From contig CM043945.1 of assembly GCA_014529385.2 (NCBI GenBank), positions 153,451,741 through 153,515,740 of the forward strand: a DNA stretch of 64,000 nt, read 5' to 3'. The number at the start of each line of letters is the position of its first letter. Within the stretch, counting starts at the first letter, position 1. This document shows positions 12,541 through 24,404 of the stretch, one piece after another. The notes under the pieces are model-generated. The model was not told the DNA's origin and did not search any database. It was given only the letters and a program-made list of their open reading frames with translations. The position numbers were made by a program, and so were the translations under genes. The DNA is from Adiantum capillus-veneris (taxonomy: Eukaryota > Streptophyta > Polypodiopsida > Polypodiales > Pteridaceae).

Positions 12541-13740
12541 TATTACAAGATCAATTTTATGTGGGATTTCTTAGTTTCACAAATTGGAATGGACAAAGCT
12601 CTTATGGCTCAATCAACAACTATAGAATCCAATGAGCCTCTTGTTTCGAAGCTCCCAAGGGTGGATGACATTTTCATACAAGATGCTAATGGTGTGCAAC
12701 TTAATGAGAATAAAGAAATGAGTTCTTCAATGATGCAATATATATCAAAAGAGACTAACAAGCTACTTGATGAGTTATCATCACCGGATTTCCCTTCATG
12801 TGGGGTAGATACTGAGAAATCCATTCTTACAATTACAATGGATTTAAATGATTTACCATTGAAGCGTACATCACAACCATCTTCACAACACAAGTTAGTG
12901 CAATTAGATCCAAAGAGATACATTATACACAGGCCAGGATGCATCAAGTTCTTGAAGACTGTACTACAAAGGTTTAATGTTGCAATTTGGTCAACAGCCG
13001 CTAGGAATAATGTGCTTCAACTCTTCAAGCACTTGATAACTTAGCTGGAGATACATCACCATTTTTTTCAATTTGGTGTCAAGATGGTTGCTATATCTCT
13101 CAAAGACAAAAAATATTTAGACCTAACAACCCAACCGTTGAGGCAATGTCAAGCGGCTAGCCAAAATTGCCATGGGATTTGAATGTGATCCTAAAAGAAC
13201 TTTGCTTATTGATGACTCTCCTTAAAAGGGATGTGTTTCACCTGCGAACAATTGCATTTTTCCACCACTGTTTTATGTTGAGAACAAATTTTACAATATG
13301 CTCTTGTTAGGAACTTCCTCCCTACTTGTTTTAGCTTGATGAGAGTAGGGATGTGCGTGAGTTAATTGCTTCTAATAGTTATGCACAACCTGTAGTGTAG
13401 ATTGATAGTAAATATAAAGAAGTCATGGAATTTTTGAATCCTAAGAATGATGCTTGGTCAGCTTCTAATGTATTTTCTACAAAACGAATACCACCTACAA
13501 AAGGCGATAGAGGTGAAAATATCCTTGAAGACAAACTGGATCGAACAAGTGATGCAAGCCACCAAAGTGAAACAAAAAGAGCAGAAATAAAACAAATATT
13601 GGCAAAGGAAGGTACACCCATTGAAAGCATGAAGGCATCACAATTAATTTCTTTACGTACGAAATTGGGTTGTACCACAAAAGGAGATTTTGAAGGCAAC
13701 TTATGCAAAGGCGTACATAAATAGGGTGCGTAATGAGAAC
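12541..13740 (+). pseudogene. FCP1-like (CTD/NIF family) phosphatase remnant
   Basis: An open frame at 12559-13044 starts with a low-complexity N-terminus. It then gives a strand like HAD motif I of plant FCP1-like proteins (ILTITMDLNDLPLKR, about 12820-12865), and RPGCIKFLKTVLQRFNVAIW with STAARNNV (about 12930-13010), the motif II region. After a stop and shift, other frames give a stretch like FFSIWCQDGC and then TLLIDDSP and NNCIFPP (about 13200-13265), matching the acidic DD motif. A further open piece at 13425-13724 is Lys/Glu-rich. FCP1-like enzymes remove phosphate from proteins such as the RNA polymerase II CTD. Several stops show that this copy is dead. There is satellite on both sides. 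Confidence 0.55.
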
Positions 13741-14180
13741 AAGCTTCTTAGGATCTATAGAAAAAAGACCTAAGGTAATACAAATGTGTTTTAATTCTTA
13801 GCACACATGCTTTCACATTCTTTATATGGTATCTAATCAACCTCCCATTTTATGGCTTCTTGTAGGACCTTCACAAAGGATTTGGTAGAAGCAGCTCAAT
13901 CAATAGAAGTTTTGAGATATAAACCCAATATAGTGAAGTTTTTGATGCCATTTTCTTGAGATTATTTTTCTCAATTTGTAATTGCCAAATTAGAGAGAAA
14001 ATTATATTTCTTTTACTAGCTGGTGATCTTTTGTTGTGCACAAAAACACTAATGTCAATCATAATTTGTCAAAAATAGATTATAATTGTTTATTTGCAAA
14101 TATAGTCATGCCATTTTGGTTTTATTAATAGTATTTGTTAAATGAATGCTCCCCTTTCTTATTGTTTCCATGTCTCACAT
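13741..14180. other. AT-rich spacer, no gene seen
   Basis: This stretch holds no supportable coding region. Satellite monomers resume at about 14190 (ggttgaacaagcggtggg). Confidence 0.6.
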
Positions 14181-17100
14181 TGGGCTTAGGTTGAACAAGC
14201 GGTGGGCGTGAAGCCATGATTTCATTACTTGTTGAGAAGGTGAAAAGATATGTAGATTGCATTTTATTACTCACTATGTTTAACTCCATTGAGACAATAG
14301 TGTCTTAATCCATAGAAATAATACTTTATGGATCTTAGCTTGGACAAGTAGTGGACCTTAAAACCCAAACCCCCTTGCTAAAACATAGCATAGATCGATA
14401 TTATCTTAGACAAATGGTGGACCTTGTATCAATTTTACATGCTTAACTTAAACTATGGACCTTAGTTTGGACATGTGGTGAACCTTGCATAAACTTTCCA
14501 TGCCTAGTTTAAATTGTGGACCTTGTGGAGCTCTCTATGCTTCAATGGACCTTAGATTGGAGAGGTGGTGAACCTTGCATCATTTTTCCATGCCTAGTTT
14601 AAACTGTGGACCTTTTGGAGCTCTATGATTCATGGAGATTATCTTGGAAAAGTGATGAACCTTTCATCAATTTTCCATGTCTAGCTTAGACTCTGGAACT
14701 TATGACTCTCTGTAACTCAATGGAGCTTAGCTTGCACAATTATCCATGCCTAGCTTAGACTATATACTTTGTGGATCTTTATAATTCAATAGAGCTTATC
14801 TTGGTGGCCACGTGGTGGACTTGTATCAATTTTCCAGGCCTAGCTTAGACTTTGCCCTTTGTGACTCTTTATGCTTCAATTGAGCTTATCCTGGACAAGT
14901 GTTAGACCTTGTGGCTCTCTATGCTTCAATGGACCTTAGCTTGGACCACTAATGGATGTTGAAATGATTATCTATGAATAACTTAGATTATGTATCTTGT
15001 GGCTCTATATGGCTCAATGGAGCTTGCTTGGACAAGGGATGATGGGCCTTGTTGCTCTCTATGCTTCCAGTGGAGATTAACTTGCATCCATTCTCCATGC
15101 CTAGCCTAAACTATAGACCTTGTATCTCTCTATGATTTAATGGAGCTTAGCTTGGTGGTGGCCACTTGGTGGACCTTGCATCAATCCTCCATGCCTAGCT
15201 TAAATTGTGTCTCTTTATGATTCAATGGAGATTAGCTTGGAAAAGTGGTGGATCTTGTGGATGCTTCAATAAATTTGAACTTGCAAAAGCAATAGATCCT
15301 ATATCAATTATGCATGCCTAGCTTAAACTAGCTTATGCATGCCTAGCTAAACTATGGCCCTTGTTTCTCTCTCTGCTGCAATGGAGATTTACTTGGAGAA
15401 GAGGTGGACCTTGAATTGAATTTTTATGTTTATCTTAGGCTATGGACCTTGTGACTCTCTCTACTTCAATGGATCTTAGCTTAGACTTGTGGTGGACCTT
15501 ATGGCCTTCTATGCTTCAATGGATCGAAGCTTGGATAAGTGGTGGACCTTGTGTCTCTCTATTCTTTAGTGAAACTTAGCTTGGACAAGTGGCAAAGCTT
15601 GCATCCGTTCTCCATGCCTAACTTGTATTTTGGAGCTTGTGGATATATATGCATTAGTACAGCTTAACTTGGACAAGTGAAGCTTCAATCAATATTTTCT
15701 TGGATAAGTGATGAAACTTACACAAATTGTCCATACCTAACTTAAACTATGAACCTTGTGGCTCTCTATACTTGAATGAAGCTTAGCTTGGACAGCTAGT
15801 AGACCTTGTGTCTCTTTCTACTTCCATGGAGCTTACTTGAGAAGTGGGGGACCTTGTGGCACTTTAAACTTTAAATGGAAGTTACTGGAAAAGTGGGGCA
15901 CCTTATGGCTCTCTATGCTTCAATGGAGTCTAGATTGGAAAAGTGAAGGACCTTGTAGTTATCTGTGGCTCAATGGAGCTTAGCTTAGAAAAGTGGTGGA
16001 CCTTGTATTAATTCCCCAAATCTCACTTAGATTGTGGAACTTGTGGATCTCTATGCTTCAATGGATCTTGTCTTGGAGAAATGTTTCACCTTGCAATGAT
16101 TCTTCATGCCTGCTAGCTAAGATTATGGATTGTGGATCTTTCTTTTTAAATGAGTCTTAGCTTGGAGAAGTGGTGTACCTTACATTGATTCTCCATGCCT
16201 GGCTTAGCTGTTTCTGTAGAAGTTGTGGCCCTATATGCTTGAATGAAGTTAAGCTTATCTGAGTTTTGGATCTTGCATCAAGACTCCGTGATTAGTTTAG
16301 AAAATAGATCTTTCAATGAGGCTTAGCTTGGAGATGTGGTGACCTTTCAACAATTCTCCATGCTTGGCTTAGCTATGGACATTGTGTCTCTCTATGCTTC
16401 AATGGAGTTAAGCTTCGAGAAGTAATGGATATTTCATCAAGTCTACATGCTTAGTTTAGGCAGTAAACCTTGTGGATCTCTATGCATCAATGGGGATTAG
16501 CTTGGACAAGTGGTGGACATTCTATCTCTCTATGCTTTAGTGTAGCTTAGATATAGGATAGGTGGTGAACTTTATGGCTCTCTATGCTTCAATGGACCTT
16601 ATCTTGGATGAGTGTGGACCTTGGGCTCTCTTTGCTTCAATGGAGCTTAGCTTGGACCAGTGGTGGAACTTGCATCATTTCTCCATGCTGAGCCTCCTAA
16701 AATGTGAACCTTCTAGCTAACTATGCTTCAATGGAGCTTAGCTTGGACAAGTGGTGCATATTTTGACTCTCTATGCTTGAGTGGAGCTTATATTGAACAA
16801 GTGGTGGACCTTGCTTGATTCTCCATGCCTAGCTTAGACTCCGGACCTTGTGGCTCTCTATGTTCCAATGGAACTTATCTTGGGGACTCTCCATGGTTAC
16901 CTTAGATTGCGGACTTTGTGGATCTCTATGATTAAATGGAGATTATCTTGGAAAATTGATGGAATTTTCATAAAGCTTTTGTGCCTAGCTTATACTTTAG
17001 ACTTTCTTTCTCTCTATGCTTCAATGGAGAAAATGAAGCATATCTTAGACAAGTGGTAGAACTGTGACTCTCTATTCTTCAATGGAGCTTAGCTTGGACA

Positions 17101-17545
17101 AGTGGTAGACCTTGTGGCTGTCTATGCTTCAATGGAGCATATCTTGGATAAGTGGTGGACCTTGTATCAGTTCTTTGTACCTAACTTAGTCTATAGACCT
17201 TGTGGCTATCTGTGATTCAATGGATCTTATCTTGGACAAGTGCATCTTACATTAACTATCCATGCTTAGCCTAAGCTACAAACTTGTGGATGTCTATTCT
17301 CTAATGGAGTTTAGCTTGGACAATTGGTGGACCTAGCATCAATTCATAGCTTAGTTTGTGGAGCTTGTGTATCTCTATGTCTCAATGGATCTTAGATTAG
17401 ACTTCTCATAGGTTGGATATGTGGACCTAGTATTAATTTTCCATACTTAGTGTAGATTGCGGACCTTGTGGTTCTCTACGATTCAATGGCCCTTAGCTTG
17501 GACAAGTGATGGCCCTTGTATCAATTCTCCATGCTTAGCTTGGAC
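14180..17545 (+). repeat. Satellite array, block B
   Basis: The same repeat family and orientation as block A, with both the roughly 50-bp and roughly 88-bp spacings. Here the long-module insert usually reads ctccatgcctagcttagac rather than the ctccatgcatag common in block A, so the two blocks are different sublineages. Dense copies run from about 14330 to 17545. No gene is supported within it. Confidence 0.85.
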
Positions 17546-17659
17546 TCGGGATTTGGTTTCAAGGTTAAGGGGAATCAATTTTTCTTATGTGATCCACACA
17601 TATTCTTGGAAGTGACCTCCATGAGGGATATGGTTTTTCCAAGATAAGAATGGGGTATT

Positions 17660-17900
17660 GGTACAAGGTTCACCACTTGGTCAAGATAATCTTAACAAAA
17701 AGTTATAAACAAGTAAGCCTCTCCACTTCTTCAACCTATGACATGTTGTGTTCTGGGGGTTTGTTTTGAAGGTCCACCACTTATCCAAGCTAGTTTAGAC
17801 AAAAAAGTATAAAGAAGTAAGACCCTCCACATCCTCAACCTATGACATGTTGTATTGTGTAGGTTTGTTTTGAAGGTCCACCACTTCATCATCTACCGCT
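17660..17900 (-). repeat. Inverted satellite cores in a 104-bp tandem duplication
   Basis: Three copies of the satellite core appear in reverse orientation (ggtccaccactt near 17667, 17781 and 17876). They lie within a segment duplicated with a period of about 104 bp (tatgacatgttgt at about 17737 and 17841). This is where the array flips orientation just before the phosphatase remnant. Confidence 0.6.
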
Positions 17901-17916
17901 TCTAATCTAGGATTCT

Positions 17917-18365
17917 AAAAGAGTACTTATCCTGGATTTAGGGGGATTACTTCTTAAAACAATTCAGATGAAACATGGAGATTCTATGCCATTTTGGGCT
18001 CAGCACATGCAACTTGTGGAGGGTAAAGATGAAGTCTATTATTTGGTGCGACCAGATGCAAAGATTTTTTTGGATTTTTTTTTGAGATATGGATTTGCAG
18101 TTGCTATAACTTAGCAAGATCACAACACATCATGCAAAAATGTTTTCCTGTGTAGTATACCAAGTTCAAAATGTTTATAAGCAACAAGAATTGCGAGAAT
18201 CCAAACATTATGTTAGGGTTTAAATGAGTTTATCATAAAAATTCAAGCTATATTTGGAAGATATTGGAAGATTTGAATGGAGATAATACCTTGATATTTG
18301 ATGACACTCCGTACAGAATTGTGTGGAACATGCCAGGGACATATGTCATTTTTCCAAAGATGTAG
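17917..18365 (+). pseudogene. Second FCP1-like phosphatase remnant
   Basis: From 17917 the frame reads KRVLILDLGGLLLKT, the HAD motif I region of plant FCP1-like phosphatases (the usual second residue Asp/Asn replaced by Gly). It continues through EVYYLVRPDAKIFLDFF and RYGFAVAI to a stop near 18113. At 18264-18365 a second piece reads NTLIFDDTPYR and MPGTYVIFPKM, the DD motif and C-terminal part of the same domain. About 150 bp between them has decayed or been lost. Compared with the 12.5-13.7 kb remnant, motif I and the motif II region (YYLVRPDAK against YIIHRPGCI) are related but clearly diverged, so they are separate members. No complete reading frame survives. Confidence 0.55.
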
Positions 18366-18689
18366 AGGCAGCCTTTTGAGTAACTTCAAACTTTCTTACA
18401 AGGAACAATGATTCCATGGTTATTAGGATTGTTGTACACATGATACAAGGGATATTATACATATCACAGTTGAAAACCAGCACGATGATCTTGAGACAAA
18501 TTATGTCCTCATTGTGTACTTGTAAAGACAAAAGCATTGAAACAATGACTAGGAATGTTCTCTTTTGTGGCACATGTCTCTTGTAATATTCTCTCTATTG
18601 TTTTGCTGCCAAGATTTGTAATAAATTTACTATAATATACAAGTTATTCTCTAAAATCAAATTTGTCAATGTGATGAATACTTCAACGA

Positions 18690-19002
18690 GAGTACCCTAT
18701 GTTAAGGGGACTCAAATGTATTACTGGAGTGCATCATATTCTAAGGAGACTTCTATGTATTACTTGAGTGCATCTTATTCTAAGGAGACTTCAATGTAAT
18801 ACTAGAGTGCACCCTATTATACGGAGACTATGTTTTACTTCTAGTGAATTCAATGTTTTGATCATACCTTAAAATAAGATTCATTTTCTATTTAGGTTTG
18901 ATTGAATGTACTAGAGTCAACCCTATTATATGGAGACTATGTTTTTCTTCTAGTGAATTTCAATGTTTTGATCATAACTTAACATAAAGTTCATTTTCTA
19001 TT
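18690..19002 (+). repeat. Short tandem array interrupted by the C1 LTR
   Basis: About three 40-bp units (gagtgcatcttattctaagg type) at 18720-18840 pass into a longer unit of about 107 bp (gaattcaatgttttgatcat at about 18844 and again at 18957). The second long unit stops at 19002, exactly where the LTR begins. The first unit shows what should follow: tttaggtttgattgaatg at about 18895-18912. Confidence 0.75.
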
Positions 19003-19196
19003 TGTTGGGGTATAAATCCCAATGTGGTCGCCCAGGTAAGTGGGCGGGCCGCCAGGTATGTACACATATTCTTTTGTAAAAACCTAATAAGAACTCACTA
19101 TGCTCTACACATTACAGTAGAGCGAGTTCATCATATCATCGTGCTCTTCTTCTCGCACTCTCTCTCTCTCGTCACACTTCCGATCGTACTCCTTCA
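19003..19196 (+). mobile_element. 5' LTR of Copia element C1
   Basis: The LTR begins TGTTGGGGTATAAA at 19003 and ends TTCA at 19196, followed by a two-base spacer and a primer-binding site. The same sequence, in reverse orientation, forms the LTR at 60226-60427. The 3' LTR at the other end of this locus (23598-23919) is unrelated, so this locus is a hybrid. The last five bases before the LTR are ctatt. Confidence 0.85.
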
Positions 19197-19198
19197 AC

Positions 19199-19216
19199 TG
19201 GTATCAGAGCTCAGAT
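19199..19216 (+). promoter_or_regulatory. Primer-binding site (tRNA-Met type)
   Basis: TGGTATCAGAGCTCAGATC lies two bases after the LTR end. It matches the initiator-Met tRNA complement used by most plant Copia elements, which confirms this LTR as a 5' LTR in + orientation. Confidence 0.85.
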
Positions 19217-20284
19217 CGAGGCTCGGGGCAACACTGCAGGAGGCTAGAGTCACCCGCTCAGATTGGAGTGAAATCCAACAGGTAAAGACATGGCCCCAAA
19301 TCCTGTGGGCAAGCTCAAAGGGCTTGGTGTTCTCAGAATTTCATTCTGAGGTCATCTCGGCCACCGTTCGGCTTCGACAAAGTTCTGCGCAGGCCATTTT
19401 CGACTACGTGGTCTCGGCGGGTGCAGATCCGACTCTGCAAATTTGGGGTTTCGGCCTACGACTGTAGGTGCTAAGGATATCGGCACTCCTAGAGTGCTGA
19501 TTTGTGGCTGTCTACACATCGAAGGACGGCTCACAGTTCTTGGAGGCGTGTCACATACGACATGGGTGCATCTACACACAGACTGTAGGCGACATCCACT
19601 AGTTCATCAGGTAGCTTGTGTTTGCTGCTTGATATTCCAGATTTCATCCTGACATTGCAGGTACTTCCACATGAGATGTATTGTCAGGGATGATGTATGT
19701 TTGTTGAGGGTTTGCTGGCTGTGAGTCACGCAGCAAACAACCGCCGCAGCGGTTACAACATATAGTGGGAAATTTGTGGATGTATGATTTTGTGGGAAGT
19801 CTATGTACTGTCGGATTTACTGCAGCCTTTGTTGAGGGTCAAGTGAGGTTTTATTGATCTGGGGGATTCTCGAATGTTGAGATCCTTTCGGTGATACAGG
19901 TCTTGGAGCGATCCCTCGAGCACCCTTAGATAGGCAACTAGGATGTATTGATTGTGAGTTAGACAGTTGGGATTGCATCTTTGATTTACTGCCGTTGAGG
20001 CATTGTCACAGTCTATGCTTACAGGACAGTGCGAGACAGTACAGGTGCAGGACAGGTTTACCCACAGCTTACAGTGTTAGAGAGACAATGATTTTTTGAG
20101 CTGTTTTTTGGTCTGTTTTTTTAGTACACCATAGCCATTTTACAAAGGAGACTCTACCAAAATTTATGCAGAATCTGAAGCTTCCTTGGTTTATTTGAAA
20201 GGTTGATATTGGTTCAGAGGTCAGTTTACAGGGGAAACTTTGCCGAATTTTTCCCAGGAAAGTAAACTACTGTGAAGCGTAGCT
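19217..20284 (+). other. Retrotransposon untranslated leader
   Basis: About 1.07 kb lies between the primer site and the gag start. GC content is higher than in the surroundings. Short open frames are present but show no domain. It is probably the leader of C1. Confidence 0.5.
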
Positions 20285-21740
20285 ATGGCTGGATCACAGG
20301 ACACTGCTCTTTACAATATCAAGAAGCTGGATGGAACCAATTTCCCATTGTGGAAGAAGCAAATTTGGCACGTGTTGGTACAAAAGAAGCAGATAAAACC
20401 TATAAAGCTCAAGGGGATAAAACCAGAAGATATGGAAGAAAATGAATGGAGCGAAATGGATGAATTGACACTTTCTACCATTATGCTGACTTTGGCAGAA
20501 AGCGTTTACTTCAATGTAGCAGACGAGATGTCGGCTTATTAAGCATGGACAAAGCTGAGTGATCTTTATGAGAAGGAGAGTGCAGCTTCACAGGTATACT
20601 GGCTTAAGAAGCTTGTTGACTTGAAGATGAAAGAAGGGACACCTATGTCCAATCACCTGAATGAATTCAACACCATCTACAGTCAATTGTCAGCTCAAGG
20701 TGTCAATTTTGATGAACCTGTTAGAGCTATGTTCCTGTTGATCACATTGCCGGAAAGTTGGGACACTTTTCGCACAGCTTTGAGTAATTTTGCACCTCCA
20801 GATGGTTTGAACATAGCAGGTGTAGAAGGAAGTCTGCTTACTGAAGAAACCAATAGAAAGACAATGGACAAAGACAAAGGAACAGCCTTAGTTGTGAGGG
20901 GAAGGACCAAAGAAAAGTACAAAGGTGGAAAGAGGAATCAGTCTCGTAGCAAGTCCCGCAGTGCTAAAGGCAAGAGTGACATAGAATGCTACCATTGTGG
21001 CAAGAAGGGTCACATGAAAAGAGACTGCAGAGAATGGAAAGCAGAAAAAGGCAAAGAGAAAGCTGAAGACCATGGTGATAAAAACAAGTCCTCAATGAAG
21101 ATTCAAGAAATAAATGTGACAAACACTGTTGCAGAGGATGACAGTCTAGTGTCAGGAGACATCTACTTCTTGAAGAATACAATGGACTCAGCTCTTCTTA
21201 CAGCATCTGATGGAAATGCACTGAGTGACTGGATTATAGACTCAGGGGCATCACTTCATGTGTCTCCAAACAAGGAGTGGTTTACCTCTTATGTGACCAC
21301 TAAAGATCATGTTTGGCTAGGCAATGGGCAGACATGTGAGATCTTAGGTGTTGGAGATGTTCAATTGAAGTTTCAGAATGGCTCTTCTTTCACGCTGAAG
21401 AATGTGAGACATGTTCCCGCAATTACAAAGAGCTTGATCAGCACAGGTTTACTTGATGATGCTGGCTACGTCACCACTTTTGGACAAAACATGTGGAAGA
21501 TATCCAAGGGTTCGATGACAGTAGCACATGGAGTAAAGTCTGGAGGAATTTACATGATTTATGTATCAAATGTCTCTAAAAATGTAATCAATGTAACCGA
21601 GCAGCCGAACGTTTCTTTGTGGCATAGCTGGTTAGGACATATGTCCAAGAAGGGACTGGAAATCTTGTCTCGTTCTGGTTATTTGCCTGGCTTTGCATTT
21701 AATGATTTTGAATTCTGTGACATTGTCTGTATGGTAAGCA
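20285..21740 (+). pseudogene. Copia C1 gag, protease and pre-integrase (5' half)
   Basis: One frame from ATG 20285 to about 21720, broken only by a TAA at 20540. The N-terminus (LDGTNFPLWKKQI) and the LKMKEGTPMSNHLNEFNTI region are UBN2-type Copia gag. A CCHC zinc knuckle (CYHCGKKGHMKRDC) lies at about 20988-21030. The protease active site WIIDSGASLHVSP is at about 21230-21270. The pre-integrase domain starts LWHSWLGHMSKKGLEIL at about 21620 and ends with a one-base frameshift at the CxxC/YGKQ region (about 21720-21740). No integrase core follows: sequence passes directly to an integrase-reverse transcriptase linker of a different element. The protein packages RNA and matures the polyprotein. 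Linkage to the 5' LTR is inferred from continuity. Confidence 0.8.
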
Positions 21741-21770
21741 AACATAGCAGCCACATAAGCACTCTGTTGA
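21735..21770. other. Left rearrangement breakpoint inside Copia pol
   Basis: Pre-integrase coding sequence ends and post-integrase linker begins within about 30 bp, removing the entire integrase core. A short CCACA-containing stretch here (ccacataag) resembles the stretch at the other breakpoint near 62965 (ccacaagag). Confidence 0.65.
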
Positions 21771-23625
21771 GAAACCATGGAATGGTAGACTACGTACGCA
21801 GGTTACTCCACCAACAGGTACAGGGAATGTATCACAAAAAGGAAAGGAAAAGGTTGATGAACCTCCCTTTATGGCTGATGCATCATCAGGTTTTTCACAT
21901 GTAGACATGGATTCAGATGGTTCTGAACAAAGTCTTGATGAGTAATTTGGAATTCCGGCTGTCAGGACACTTGGTGTAAGGAAAGTACAAGAAGATGCTA
22001 GAGGGCAAAGGAGTGACCCAGGACCGCGCAGATCTAATAGAGTCAGAAATCCAGTTCAGAAATTGACTTATGATGGGTATCTAGCGCATCACCAAGCCTA
22101 CATGGCTAAGGTGATACAGGATGTGGAGCCCACATGTTTTGAGGATGCAATTGGAAATGTGCATTGGGATGATGCAATGAATGAAGAGATGGCTGCATTG
22201 GAAGCAAACGACACATGGGATTTGGTGCCATTGCCAAGTGGCAAGAAAGCTATTGGCTGTAAATGGGTGTACAAAACCAAGCATAAGGCTGATGGTAACA
22301 TTGAGCGTCACAAGGCAAGGCTCCAGTGGCAAAGATGACGACTGTGAGAGATGTCATAGCAGTGGCTGTATCTAGAGGATGGATTATGCATCAAATGGAT
22401 GTAAAAAATGCCTTCTTGAATGGTGAGTTGCAAGAGGAAGTGTATATGGATCAGCCACCTGGTTATGTCGATCCAGGTTACCCAGATTATGTATGCAGAC
22501 TTCTCAAAGCTTTGTATGGTTTGTAGCAGGGCTCTAGAGCATGGTATGACAGGATTGCCAAGTATCTTGTCAGTATTGGTTTTAGGAGAGCTCATGCTGA
22601 TCATTCACTCTATGTACGTGAGAGTGATGTGGGGATTTTGGTCATTACCATATATGTAGATGACCTTATTATTGTTTGTGACAATGCTATGGAGATTGAC
22701 CATGTGAAGGGTCTTCTCAAACAGGAGTTTGAAATGAAAGATTTAGGCGAGTTGCGCTACTTTCTTGGCATTGAGGTGATCAAGACTCCACAGGGTATAT
22801 GGCTATCACAGAGACATTATGCTTTGGACATGTTGTCAAAGTATGGTATGGCTGATTGTAAGCCAATTTCTATTCCCTTGGATGTGAATGCAAAGCTGAG
22901 TGCAGAGAAGGGTGATGTTGTTGAGGATGTCAACATGTACAGGAAGATTGTGGGTAGTCTAATCTACTTGACTATCACGAGGCCAGACTTGAGCTACACA
23001 GTAGGCTTGGAGAGTCAGTTCATGCAGCTTCCGAGGAATCCACATTTTGATGGAGTACGACGCACACTTAGGTATGTGCAAGGTACTCTTGACTACACAT
23101 TGTTCTATGCAGCAGATGCACCATTAGCATTGTATGGGTATACAGATGCAGATTGGACAGGTAGCATTGTTGATAGGAGATCTACGAGTGGCTTCATGTT
23201 CTCTTTTGGGAGTGCTACTGTTACTTGGAGCAGCAAAAAGCAGCCTACGGTTGCTTTATCGAGCACAGAGGTGCAGCAGTTGCGGCGGCGAGGTAGCTTG
23301 GCTATGCACATTACTTGAGGACTTGGGAGTGCATGTGGACTAGCAGATTTTCATCCATTGTGACAACCTCAGCAGCATGCAGTTGGCTAGGAACCCAGTG
23401 TTCCATGCCAGGACCAAACACATAGAGGTCCATTACCACTACGTTCGAGAGCGAGTGTTGGCGGGCGACATTGACTTGTTCTACGTCAGCACAGAGGAGC
23501 AGATAGCGGATATCTCTACCAAGGCCCTCGGAGCTGTGAAGCTTCGACGTTTTCGGACTATGCTTGGACTCTGCGACATGCAGAGCTCGAGGGGGAGTGT
23601 TGAGATGTCGAGCTCTACACCTTGA
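21755..23625 (+). pseudogene. Copia X reverse transcriptase and RNase H (3' half)
   Basis: A Pro/Ser-rich linker (stop at 21943) runs into the reverse transcriptase in the same frame (22063-22338: WVYKTKHKADG). A gap of about 60 nt removes the segment between HKARL and PVAKMTT, and the frame shifts at about 22320. The next frame (22326-23318, one TAG at 22524) has [12 protein letters not shown], the catalytic YVDD (about 22655), DLGELRYFLGIEV and RNase H (DADWTGS, STSGF, LSSTE). Another shift near 23290 leads to 23377-23625 with ARTKHIEVHYHYVRE. The reverse transcriptase is only distantly like that at 60625-62061, so it is a different element. It would copy element RNA into DNA; it is inactive as it stands. 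Confidence 0.85.
23586..23597 (+). promoter_or_regulatory. Polypurine tract
   Basis: The purine run gctcgagggggag lies directly before TGTTGAGATG. It is the usual plus-strand primer of an LTR element and fixes the start of the 3' LTR. Confidence 0.7.
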
Positions 23626-23919
23626 GCTGGCATCCACTACGGGTCTTGGCCGCTTACGGCATTTACTCACTGGCGCGTTAGGTGACCGACACGGAGGATC
23701 TCTGCCAGTGATTCTACAGCTGGACTACACTTATAGTGCCAGCCTAGTACGCTTCTAGCGAGTTCACACTTAGTGACCGCATGTACATATGTGCTACTTT
23801 TCAGCTTTAGCACTTAGTCATTTTGTACTCTCTTTTCTGAGAAGAAGAAGAAGAAGCTTTCCATCTCTGTGTGCTTTGTGCTTGTCTTGTGTAGCTCTCT
23901 TGCATCCTCATTCTTTACA
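23598..23919 (+). mobile_element. 3' LTR of Copia element X
   Basis: It starts TGTTGAGATGTCG immediately after the polypurine tract and most likely ends ...TTCTTTACA (322 bp). It shares no visible similarity with the LTR at 19003. The downstream five bases (aatcc) do not match the bases before 19003, as expected if the two LTRs come from different insertions. The matching 5' LTR of X is expected beyond position 64000, on the minus strand. Confidence 0.75.
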
Positions 23920-24112
23920 AATCCCACCTACAAATTTTGAAATTTACCTCTAAATTTTATATTTGAATGTGAGAAAACCTACAAAATTTTGAAAAAATTA
24001 GTGTAATTTGGTGTAAAAACCTTCAAATTTTGTCAATTTACCTCTAACGTTTCACATACGTAGGTTTGCCAGGTTTTTGGAAAAAAGGTTTTTTCGAGCA
24101 CTGGTTCCCGGG

Positions 24113-24404
24113 CCTCAAGGTCAGCCCTAGCTTACCTAAGGTCAAAGGACGTTTACACACATTAATGGAGGTCTTCAATAAAGCTAACCCTAAGGTCTTA
24201 TGCTCCATTGGTTAGCCTTGCTCTTTGATAGACCATCTCTCATTTGGGCCGCTTTACCATTTGCTCCATGTTGAGATAGATCTATAAGCACATGTCTATA
24301 TCTTAACCCTTGTTCTCATTTATTCTCCCACATTAAGTGATCAGTTTAATATGAGAGAATCATTTGGGTTGGTTAGATATTAGATATTACATTTTATGAC
24401 ACAA
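24113..24404 (+). repeat. LTR-like fragment, third copy of the 54-55 kb repeat
   Basis: This segment (cctagcttacctaaggtcaa through tttatgaca) closely matches 54975-55258 and partly 53835-54010. It ends in ...ATGACA at the same position as the 55 kb copy, so that is a real element end. The 23920-24112 sequence before it is AT-rich with no gene. Confidence 0.65.

Noticed and set aside
1-17545. CRISPR-like regular repeats
   Set aside because: Units are diverged, spacers are themselves repeats, the genome is a plant nuclear one, and no cas genes exist.
8370-18365. An endogenous giant-virus island carrying methylase, SET and phosphatase genes
   Set aside because: Spliceosomal intron, plant-type FCP1 motifs and no capsid, polymerase or packaging genes; the plant gene explanation is simpler.
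19024-19652. Frames of 147 and 69 codons in the LTR and leader region
   Set aside because: They cross the LTR, primer site and leader of C1; no domain, and the gag start lies further downstream.
19003-23919. Reading this as one ordinary Copia element with an internal deletion
   Set aside because: The two LTRs are unrelated, and the lost integrase and matching LTR are found in the right arrangement at 60-63 kb.
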